A stretch of 6,647 nt of DNA from Propionibacteriaceae bacterium (GTDB lineage Bacteria > Actinomycetota > Actinomycetes > Propionibacteriales > Propionibacteriaceae). Where the stretch lies: NCBI GenBank assembly GCA_031272685.1, contig JAISTI010000110.1, positions 1 to 6,647 on the forward strand, given 5' to 3'. The number at the start of each line of letters is the position of its first letter. Within the stretch, counting starts at the first letter, position 1. The notes below the pieces were generated by a model, which saw only the letters and a program-made list of their open reading frames with translations, made no database searches and was not told the origin of the DNA. Shown piece by piece: positions 1-4,932 of the stretch. The translations under genes and the position numbers were made by a program.

Positions 1-742
1 TTCGGGCCGTGGCCCGCATGCGGAAGGTGCCGCGGCCGGTCTCGTAGGCTTCGCGGATCCCCTCCAGGCCGATGATCTTGCCGCCGGTGGGCAGGTCGGG
101 GCCGGGGATGTGCAGCATCAGCTCGTCCAGCCCGACGTCCGGGTTGCGCAGCAGCAGCTTCAGCGCCTGCACCACCTCTACCAGATTGTGCGGCGGGATG
201 TTGGTGGCCATGCCGACGGCGATGCCGGTGGCGCCGTTGACCAGCAGGGCCGGGATAGCCGCCGGCAGCACGGTCGGCTCGTCTTCTTTGCCGTCGTAAT
301 TGGGCCGCCAGTCGACGGTGTCTTGATCCAGCTCGGCGGTCATGGCCAGCGCCGCCGGGGCCATCCGGCACTCGGTGTAGCGCATGGCGGCCGGCCCGGC
401 GTCCGGGGAGCCGAAGTTGCCGTGCCCGTCCATCAGCGGCACCCGCAGCGAGAAAGGCTGGGCCAGCCGCACCAGCGCGTCGTAGATGGCGGACTCGCCG
501 TGGGGGTGCAGCGCGCCCATCACCTGGCCCACCACACGCGCGGACTTCACATGCGGCCCGTCGGGGCGCAAGTTCATTTGGTCGGCGGTGTAGAGGATGC
601 GCCGCTGCACCGGCTTCATCCCGTCGCGCGCGTCGGGCAGCGCCCGGGAGTAGATAACCGAATAGGCGTATTCGAGGTAGCTGGCCTCCATCTCTTGGGT
701 GACGTCGACGTCGACTATGCGCTCTTCAAGCTCTTCGCTCAT
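1..742 (-). CDS. parC: DNA topoisomerase IV subunit A (ParC), N-terminal part, cut by window edge
   Basis: This is the breakage-reunion subunit of a type IIA topoisomerase, which passes one duplex through another to decatenate and relax DNA and works with ParE, not present here. The first 247 codons are visible, covering the winged-helix domain and the start of the tower domain. Seen directly: KPVQRRIL (43-50), the helix [12 protein letters not shown] (79-90), MDGHGNFGS (104-112) and [10 protein letters not shown] (118-127), whose Y122 is the DNA-cleaving tyrosine. The form '[21 protein letters not shown]' resembles actinobacterial ParC more than GyrA, which usually has GDSAAAMRYTE; this choice is an inference. 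The fluoroquinolone-linked positions are ordinary Ser84 and Asp88. The ATG is fixed by a strong Shine-Dalgarno site directly after the stop codon of the upstream phosphatase gene, 12 nt away, so the two are probably co-transcribed and translationally coupled. The C-terminal DNA-wrapping domain, which would confirm ParC against GyrA, is outside the window. Confidence 0.93.
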   Translation of the reverse strand, partial: MSEELEERIVDVDVTQEMEASYLEYAYSVIYSRALPDARDGMKPVQRRILYTADQMNLRPDGPHVKSARVVGQVMGALHPHGESAIYDALVRLAQPFSLRVPLMDGHGNFGSPDAGPAAMRYTECRMAPAALAMTAELDQDTVDWRPNYDGKEDEPTVLPAAIPALLVNGATGIAVGMATNIPPHNLVEVVQALKLLLRNPDVGLDELMLHIPGPDLPTGGKIIGLEGIREAYETGRGTFRMRATAR

Positions 743-748
743 TGCCTG

Positions 749-755
749 CCTTCCT
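749..755 (-). promoter_or_regulatory. Shine-Dalgarno site of parC
   Basis: On the minus strand AGGAAGG lies 6 nt before the parC ATG at 742. Its first A is the last base of the TGA stop (757-755) of the upstream phosphatase gene. This is the strongest ribosome-binding site in the left half of the window. It fixes the parC start and suggests that ribosomes ending on the phosphatase gene reinitiate on parC. Confidence 0.8.
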
Positions 756-1780
756 CACAGCCCCAGCAGCGGGCGGAGCTGGCGCAGCAGCCCGCGCCCG
801 TCGGGCGCCTCCACCCAGGGGATTTCGGTGTCCACATTCGCCGACTCCAGCGTGGTGGTGGAGAAGTGGGCCAGCACCTGCTCGGTTTCGGAAAGCTGGC
901 GGATGGCGACGGCCCGCACCCGCTCGGGATCCTGGCGGATGAAATCGGAGTAGGTGGCCGGGTCGTATTGCCCGTTGTCGCCGACCAGCACCCAGCGGAT
1001 GCCGGGAAAATCGTGGGCGAGCTGCAGCAGCGCCGCCGCCTTGTGGGCGGTGCCGGAGCGGAACCAGCCGGTGTTCGTCGGCCCCCAGTCGGTCAGCAGC
1101 GTGGGGCCGATCGGGTAGCGGTGGCGCACCATGAAGCGGGTGAGGAAGGGATGCTCGTTCCAGGCGCCGGTGGAGACGTAGAAGATGGGCGCGCCGCCGC
1201 CCACCGCCGTGAGGGTGTTCAGCAGCTTGGCCATGCCGGGGATGGCTTGCCGGGCGTATTCGTCGCGGATGAAGCTCGTCCAGGCGGCCAGCATCAGACG
1301 CGGCAGGTAGGTGGCGATGATGGTGTCGTCGATGTCGGAGATGACGCCGAACTCTTGGGCGTCGTCGATGACGTTGACGGCCGCCGTGGCCTCGGCCTCG
1401 CCGCTGGCCACCCGGATGCGGTGCCAACCGGGGGCGAGCCCGGGGTTTGCGATGCGGAAGTCGATATAGCCGCCGCGGTCGGTGACACAGTGGAAAGTGC
1501 GGCCGGCCGCCTTTACCTGAATGGGCGCGTGCACGCACGGCACGTTAACGAAATTGCGAAAGCCGCGCCGCTTGGCGAACTCGTCGAAGGCCTTGTCGAA
1601 GCCCTTTTTCGAGTGGGTGCGGCGCAACACCACCCGGCCGAGCACCCGGATGAAGCGCGACGAGCCGTAGCCGGCGTAGGCGATGACGAACTCCTGCCAG
1701 CCCAGCGCCCGCAGCAGCGCCTCGACGCGCCGGTCGTAGACCTCCTCCAGGCGCGCTGCAAAGAACGGGCGGGTGCTCAT
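755..1780 (-). CDS. App1-family (DUF2183) HAD phosphatase, putative phosphatidate phosphatase-like
   Basis: The protein (341 aa from ATG 1780) matches the App1 domain family, named after a yeast Mg2+-dependent phosphatidate phosphatase; the bacterial substrate is unknown. HAD motifs are complete: SDIDDT (148-153; nucleophile D149, acid D151), YVSTGAWN (201-208; motif II), HK (K247; motif III) and VGDNGQYDPATY (266-277; D268 binding Mg2+). Before the catalytic part are an N-terminal helical stretch (about 1-75) and a probable small beta domain (about 80-140, with VTDRGGYIDF), as is usual in the family. No signal peptide or membrane helix is evident, so it is probably cytosolic or peripheral. 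A TTG at 1789 would add three residues, but neither start has a good Shine-Dalgarno site. A TAGTCT box at 1794-1789 would allow a nearly leaderless message. It is the first gene of a unit with parC. Nothing looks broken. Confidence 0.9.
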   Translation of the reverse strand: MSTRPFFAARLEEVYDRRVEALLRALGWQEFVIAYAGYGSSRFIRVLGRVVLRRTHSKKGFDKAFDEFAKRRGFRNFVNVPCVHAPIQVKAAGRTFHCVTDRGGYIDFRIANPGLAPGWHRIRVASGEAEATAAVNVIDDAQEFGVISDIDDTIIATYLPRLMLAAWTSFIRDEYARQAIPGMAKLLNTLTAVGGGAPIFYVSTGAWNEHPFLTRFMVRHRYPIGPTLLTDWGPTNTGWFRSGTAHKAAALLQLAHDFPGIRWVLVGDNGQYDPATYSDFIRQDPERVRAVAIRQLSETEQVLAHFSTTTLESANVDTEIPWVEAPDGRGLLRQLRPLLGL

Positions 1781-1888
1781 GGCATCCAAGACTATCGCCC
1801 GGAACCGGCAATTCCGCCCAAGTTGGCCGCGTCAGCCCCCGCCGGTTTGAGCCTGCGCTAAATTTGAAAGAACCAACCAAGAGCGCCC
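1781..1888. promoter_or_regulatory. Divergent intergenic region (App1-parC unit / NPP phosphodiesterase)
   Basis: This 108-bp gap separates two outward-pointing transcription units and must hold both promoters. On the plus strand TAAATT (1859-1864) is a possible -10 box, giving a leader of roughly 18 nt; no convincing -35 lies 16-19 bp upstream. On the minus strand TAGTCT (1794-1789) or GATAGT (1796-1791) could be the -10 of the App1 gene. Two weak dyads are visible: CGGAA-N7-TTCCG (1800-1816), and TTTGAGC/GCTAAA with a bulged G (1846-1862), which overlaps the plus-strand -10. Neither is long enough to be called an operator. All assignments are by eye. Confidence 0.35.
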
Positions 1889-3016
1889 ATGAACCACAAC
1901 CCCCAAGCGCCGGTGCTGCCCCCGTACGGCTCCGGCACCCTCGCCGATTTGCTGCCCAGCGTCGCCGCCCACCTCGGCGCGGGCGGGAAAGACGTATTGG
2001 GTTTGCCGAACTCCAGCCGCTACGCGGTGCTGCTGGTAGACGGGCTCGGTTGGGAGCAGCTGCGCCAATACGGCGCCGAGACGCCGTTCCTGTGCTCGCT
2101 CGCCGAACTCGGCACCACCATCACCTCCACTGTTCCGAGCACCACCGGCACCGCGCTGGCGTCGCTGGGCACCGGCCTGCCGCCCGGCGGCCACGGCATC
2201 GCCGGCTTTTCCTTCCGCTTCGGCACGAAGAAGCTGAACGCGCTGCAGTATCCCAAGAACGTCTCCGGATACGACGTCCAGCCCCAGCTCACCGCCTTCG
2301 AGCGCATGTCGCAGGCGGGCGTCACCTGCTATTCGGTCACCCAGGAGCAGTTCCTCGGCTCCGGGCTCACCACCTCGGCGCTGCGCGGCGCGAGCTTTCT
2401 GGGCACCAGCAAGAACCCGCCGCTGGCCCGCCAAGTGGAGCTGGCCGCCGAAGCGGCCGAAGTCGGCAAGCTGTCGCTGGTGTACGTTTACGAGAGCCGC
2501 CTCGACCACGCCGGACACCGGCACGGGGTGGGCTCCGCGGAATGGCTCGCCGCCTTGCGGCTGGCCGACGGGCTGGCCCAAGGGCTTTTCCAGCAGCTCC
2601 CCGACGACGTGATTCTCATCGTCACCGGCGACCACGGGATGGTGAACGTTCCGCCCGGGCGCCGGGTGCTCATCGAAGACCACCCGGAGTTGCTCGACGG
2701 GGTGGACATGTTGGCCGGGGAAGCGCGGCTGCGCCACGTCTACACCTTGGAACCGGAGAAGGCCGCCCGCGCCTGGCGGCGGGTGCTGGGCGCGCGGGCG
2801 CAGGTCGCCACTCGCGAACAGGCGCGAGAACTGGGATGGTTCGGCGAGCTGAACCCCAGGCTGGCGGACCGTTTCGGGGATGTCATCGCCGCCGCCAACG
2901 AAGACTGGGCGCTGTTGACATCCAAAATGCCGCGCGAGCACAAACTCGTCGGCATGCACGGCTCGCTCACGGCGGCGGAAATGCGGGTGCCGCTACTCGT
3001 CGGGCATTTCGCCTGA
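1889..3016 (+). CDS. Alkaline-phosphatase-superfamily nucleotide pyrophosphatase/phosphodiesterase (NPP type)
   Basis: A 375-residue two-metal phosphoesterase of the type I phosphodiesterase/nucleotide pyrophosphatase kind. All expected metal ligands can be placed: D51 in LLVDGLG, the nucleophile T86 in VPSTTGTALAS, D206 and H210 in LDHAGHRHG, D248 and H249 in GDHGM, and H357 in GMHGS. The segment GTGLPPGGHGIAGF (94-107) is the usual glycine-rich turn after the nucleophile helix. There is no secretion signal or membrane helix, unlike many exported family members, so it probably acts in the cytoplasm; the substrate (a nucleotide diester or pyrophosphate, or another phosphoester) cannot be read from sequence. 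The ATG has no good Shine-Dalgarno site, but it is the start that leaves a normal N-terminus (MNHNPQAPVLPPYG). The gene ends 27 bp from the convergent end of sepH. An alkaline phosphatase family gene beside sepH is, from memory, a common actinobacterial arrangement. Confidence 0.9.
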   Translation: MNHNPQAPVLPPYGSGTLADLLPSVAAHLGAGGKDVLGLPNSSRYAVLLVDGLGWEQLRQYGAETPFLCSLAELGTTITSTVPSTTGTALASLGTGLPPGGHGIAGFSFRFGTKKLNALQYPKNVSGYDVQPQLTAFERMSQAGVTCYSVTQEQFLGSGLTTSALRGASFLGTSKNPPLARQVELAAEAAEVGKLSLVYVYESRLDHAGHRHGVGSAEWLAALRLADGLAQGLFQQLPDDVILIVTGDHGMVNVPPGRRVLIEDHPELLDGVDMLAGEARLRHVYTLEPEKAARAWRRVLGARAQVATREQARELGWFGELNPRLADRFGDVIAAANEDWALLTSKMPREHKLVGMHGSLTAAEMRVPLLVGHFA

Positions 3017-3043
3017 CTTATGAATCAACTCTTAGGGGTGGCG

Positions 3044-4021
3044 CTATTTGCGGCCGAAGATGATCTCGTCCCAGCTCGGGACTTTCGCCCGGGCGCGCTT
3101 CTTTTTCGGCTTCGCGTCCGGAGCGCCGTCGATGAGCGACGGCTGTTCGGCCGGCGGCTCCTCCGGTTCCGGCCCGACATGCTCGTGGCCGTGTCCGGAA
3201 GCCACCACCTCGGCGGGAGTTTCCGGCTCGGCGGGCGGCGGCGGGGCGGCCCCGGCCTCCTGCAGCAGCCCGCGGTAGATCTGCACCGAGTCTTCGTCCA
3301 GCCCGGAGAGCATTTCGTAGAGCACGTCGATGCCGCCGGTGTCGGTGGAAACCACGTCGTACACCCCGTCCACCTCGGTGAGCTGGCTGCTGGTGAAAGC
3401 GTCGATGGAGGTGTCTTCGTCGATTTCGACGTGCGGCGCGGGGGCCTCGCCGTCTGCTGCGGCCGCGGCTTCTACGTCAGCGTCCAGGCTGGGGAAATCG
3501 AAGGGCTCCACCTCGAAGTCGGGCAGTTCGGCCAACTCGACGGCCCGCACCAGCGCGAGGTCGTCGTTGAGCTTGACGGTGCGCTCCGGCTCGGACTTCC
3601 CGACCGGAGCGGCGTCGGGGGCGCGCAGCCCGACCAGCCAAGAGGCGTCTTTGTTTTCGGCCTGGGAGAACTGCCCGGCCTGGTCGTAGAGGAAGCGGGC
3701 CACATGCCCGTCGTACGAGATTTGCACCAGCCATTTGCGCTCGCCGACCTTCCAGGCGTCCCAAACTGGGGCGTCCAGCCCTTTCCCGGAGAGCTTCTCG
3801 GCGACGATGTCGGCCAGGGTGCGGTGGGGGATAACCTCCCCGCCGCGGTGCACCGGGCGAGCGGCGGCGGTCTGCGCGATGTAATCGCGCTCGGCGAGCA
3901 CCGGCATGGCGAACGGCTGCAACTGCTCGGCGGGCACCCCGGCAACCTCGGCGACTTCGGCGGTTGTCGCCCCGGCGCGGATGCGGGATTGGATTTCCCG
4001 GGGGCTGAGCGCGCTGTCCAT
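3044..4021 (-). CDS. sepH: Septation protein SepH (DUF3071), short N-terminal form
   Basis: SepH is an actinobacterial cell-division protein that binds FtsZ and promotes its assembly into septal rings (known for Streptomyces and Mycobacterium). The 325-residue product has the family's helix-turn-helix-like segment, SPREIQSRIRAG through VAEVAGVPAEQLQPFA (6-38), followed by MPVLAERDYIAQ (39-50). A Trp-rich strand region follows (W88, W91, W97, then SYDGHVARFLYD). Residues about 150-310 form an acidic, Ala/Pro-rich, probably disordered linker. The end carries a basic patch (KPKKKRARAK) and the conserved C-terminal motif VPSWDEIIFGRK (314-325). Homologues I remember have about 55 further residues before the HTH; here an in-frame TGA (4027-4025) sits two codons before the ATG, so none can be added. 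The start is odd: the AAGGAA motif (4041-4036) is about 14 nt away and is better spaced for an out-of-frame ATG at 4028. Family assignment is secure; the exact start is not. Confidence 0.92.
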   Translation of the reverse strand: MDSALSPREIQSRIRAGATTAEVAEVAGVPAEQLQPFAMPVLAERDYIAQTAAARPVHRGGEVIPHRTLADIVAEKLSGKGLDAPVWDAWKVGERKWLVQISYDGHVARFLYDQAGQFSQAENKDASWLVGLRAPDAAPVGKSEPERTVKLNDDLALVRAVELAELPDFEVEPFDFPSLDADVEAAAAADGEAPAPHVEIDEDTSIDAFTSSQLTEVDGVYDVVSTDTGGIDVLYEMLSGLDEDSVQIYRGLLQEAGAAPPPPAEPETPAEVVASGHGHEHVGPEPEEPPAEQPSLIDGAPDAKPKKKRARAKVPSWDEIIFGRK

Positions 4022-4138
4022 GCCTCATATGTTACTTCCTTGCACGCCGCCAACCGCGCAGCTTCGGGGTTGATTTGTGGACGTTGGCGGAAATGGAATA
4101 AAAAACCACTAGCATTCGTTCGGCATCTGTGATATACA

Positions 4139-4155
4139 TGCGCTCCTGAAGCGCA
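4139..4155. promoter_or_regulatory. Perfect dyad TGCGCT-N5-AGCGCA in the DUF4193-dut leader
   Basis: TGCGCT (4139-4144) and AGCGCA (4150-4155) are exact reverse complements separated by CCTGA. The dyad begins one base after the candidate -10 box and spans the expected transcription start, a typical place for an operator; in RNA it could instead form a small 5' hairpin. It is not a terminator of the usual kind: the plus strand continues with A residues, not T, and on the minus strand the T-run lies upstream. Function is inferred from position only. Confidence 0.35.
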
Positions 4156-4170
4156 AAAACGGGTTCACTA

Positions 4171-4180
4171 GGAAAGAGGA
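4171..4180 (+). promoter_or_regulatory. Shine-Dalgarno site of the DUF4193 gene
   Basis: GGAAAGAGGA ends one base before the ATG at 4182. The GGAAAG part sits 5 nt from the start codon and GAGG is closer still. It is a purine-rich site that fixes this start. dut has no site of its own, so this one probably serves both genes. Confidence 0.7.
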
Positions 4181-4181
4181 C

Positions 4182-4478
4182 ATGGCTACCGATTACGACG
4201 CACCGCGTAAGGCCGAGGATGAGCAAGAGGACAGCCTTGAGGAGCTGAAAAACCGCCGTAACGACAAAAACTCGGGGAAGGTCGACGAAGACGAGGTGGA
4301 AGCGGCGGAAACTTTCGAGCTTCCCGGCGCGGATTTGTCGCACGAAGAATTGACCGTCCGGGTGCTGCCCCGGCAGGCCGACGAGTTCACCTGCGCGAGC
4401 TGCTTCCTGGTGAAGCACCGCTCCCAAATCGCCCAAGAAAAGGGCGGAGAATACTATTGCGTAGACTGCGCCGCCTGA
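4182..4478 (+). CDS. DUF4193 family zinc-ribbon protein
   Basis: A 98-residue protein that matches the conserved actinobacterial DUF4193 family from end to end. It opens with the family signature [10 protein letters not shown], then an acidic helical stretch ([13 protein letters not shown], 17-29, through [19 protein letters not shown]), then [16 protein letters not shown]. Four cysteines in two pairs, C71-x2-C74 and C93-x2-C96, separated by 18 residues, look like a small structural zinc ribbon; metal binding is inferred. Function is unknown to me. The family is widely found beside dut, and here the two are separated by one base, which argues for co-expression. Length and ends look normal, and the start is supported by a good Shine-Dalgarno site. 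The acidic N-terminal half with a C-terminal ribbon would suit a protein-binding role, but this is speculation. Confidence 0.93.
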   Translation: MATDYDAPRKAEDEQEDSLEELKNRRNDKNSGKVDEDEVEAAETFELPGADLSHEELTVRVLPRQADEFTCASCFLVKHRSQIAQEKGGEYYCVDCAA

Positions 4479-4479
4479 C

Positions 4480-4917
4480 ATGGCGGTGACGATCCGGGTC
4501 AAGCAGCTCGATTCCGGGCTGCCGCTGCCGCGCTACGCCCGCGAACACGACGCCGGGGCGGATCTGCCCGCCCGCGAAGATGCGGTCATCGCGCCGGGGC
4601 AGCGCAAGCTGATCGGCACCGGCATCGCCATCGAGATCCCGCCCGGCTATGTCGGCCTGGTGCATCCGCGCTCCGGCTTGGCCGCCAAGAAGGGCCTGAC
4701 CATTGTCAACACCCCCGGCACCATCGACGCCGGCTACCGCGGCGAGGTGAAGGTGTGCCTGATCAACACCGACCCGTCCGAGCCCGTCACCGTAAAACGC
4801 GGCGACCTGATTGCCCAGCTGGTCGTCCAGCCGGTCGTGCGGGCGGTGTTCGAGCCGGTGGACGGGCTTTCCGACTCCGAGCGCGGCGAAGGCGGCTACG
4901 GGTCTACGGGTTGGTGA
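4480..4917 (+). CDS. dut: Deoxyuridine 5'-triphosphate nucleotidohydrolase (dUTPase)
   Basis: Hydrolyses dUTP to dUMP and pyrophosphate, keeping uracil out of DNA and supplying dUMP for dTMP synthesis. The 145-residue chain is the standard homotrimeric form with all five motifs: AGADL (25-29; D28, Mg2+-binding), [10 protein letters not shown] (63-72), [13 protein letters not shown] (77-89; catalytic D83, Y86 stacking on the uracil side), [12 protein letters not shown] (107-118; Q113) and the mobile C-terminal [10 protein letters not shown] (135-144), in which Y140 takes the place of the usual aromatic lid residue. The ATG lies one base after the TGA of the DUF4193 gene and has no Shine-Dalgarno site, so translation is probably coupled to that gene. 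It converges with dxs, 15 bp away; a 10-bp palindrome at its stop codon is too short to be a convincing terminator. Confidence 0.98.
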   Translation: MAVTIRVKQLDSGLPLPRYAREHDAGADLPAREDAVIAPGQRKLIGTGIAIEIPPGYVGLVHPRSGLAAKKGLTIVNTPGTIDAGYRGEVKVCLINTDPSEPVTVKRGDLIAQLVVQPVVRAVFEPVDGLSDSERGEGGYGSTGW

Positions 4918-4932
4918 GCCGGCTCTTCGCTC

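Larger units (their letters stand above)
4022..4181. promoter_or_regulatory. Divergent intergenic region (sepH / DUF4193-dut)
   Basis: This 160-bp gap is visibly more A/T-rich than the flanking genes and separates two divergent units. For the plus-strand pair, TATACA (4133-4138) is the best -10 candidate; I see no convincing -35. A perfect 6-bp dyad (4139-4155) follows immediately. For sepH, TAACAT (4034-4029 on the minus strand) ends 8 bp before the ATG, which would put transcription initiation at or very near the start codon, a leaderless arrangement common in actinobacteria; the -35 is again poor. An A-run (4100-4106) lies between them. I find no credible gene inside the gap. Confidence 0.45.

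Noticed and set aside
701..715. Short GACGTC repeat near the parC start
   Set aside because: It encodes the in-frame Val-Asp-Val-Asp-Val of ParC and is explained by coding sequence.
110..1861. 583-codon open frame on the plus strand
   Set aside because: It runs antisense to parC and the App1 gene, both of which show complete motifs. The translation is His/Arg/Gly/Val-rich without any recognisable domain, as expected from the mirror frame of high-GC genes.
1832..2959. 375-codon open frame on the minus strand
   Set aside because: Antisense to the NPP phosphodiesterase, which has all its metal ligands; the mirror product is low-complexity Gly/Arg/Gln-rich.
3017..3043. Possible terminator between the convergent phosphodiesterase and sepH genes
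   Set aside because: No inverted repeat with a following T-run is visible in these 27 bases.
1864..3063. 399-codon overlapping frame on the plus strand
   Set aside because: Arg/Ala/Pro-rich out-of-frame reading of the phosphodiesterase gene; no motifs.
3477..4028. Reading frame from the ATG at 4028, which has a well-spaced Shine-Dalgarno site
   Set aside because: The product is Arg/Pro-rich out-of-frame SepH with no family likeness; treated as a start-site oddity of sepH rather than a gene.
3020..4132. 370-codon open frame on the plus strand
   Set aside because: Antisense to sepH. The real gene has the HTH segment and the C-terminal PSWDEIIFG motif; the mirror product has none.
4032..4502. 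156-codon minus-strand frame with hydrophobic stretches upstream of sepH
   Set aside because: I considered it as the missing SepH N-terminus or a small membrane protein. It is antisense to the DUF4193 gene, its hydrophobicity comes from reading acidic codons in reverse, it has no ribosome-binding site, and it does not resemble the SepH N-terminal domain.
4916..4925. Palindrome GAGCCGGCTC between dut and dxs
   Set aside because: It would form only a 3-bp stem with a 4-nt loop and has no T-run, so it is not a credible bidirectional terminator.
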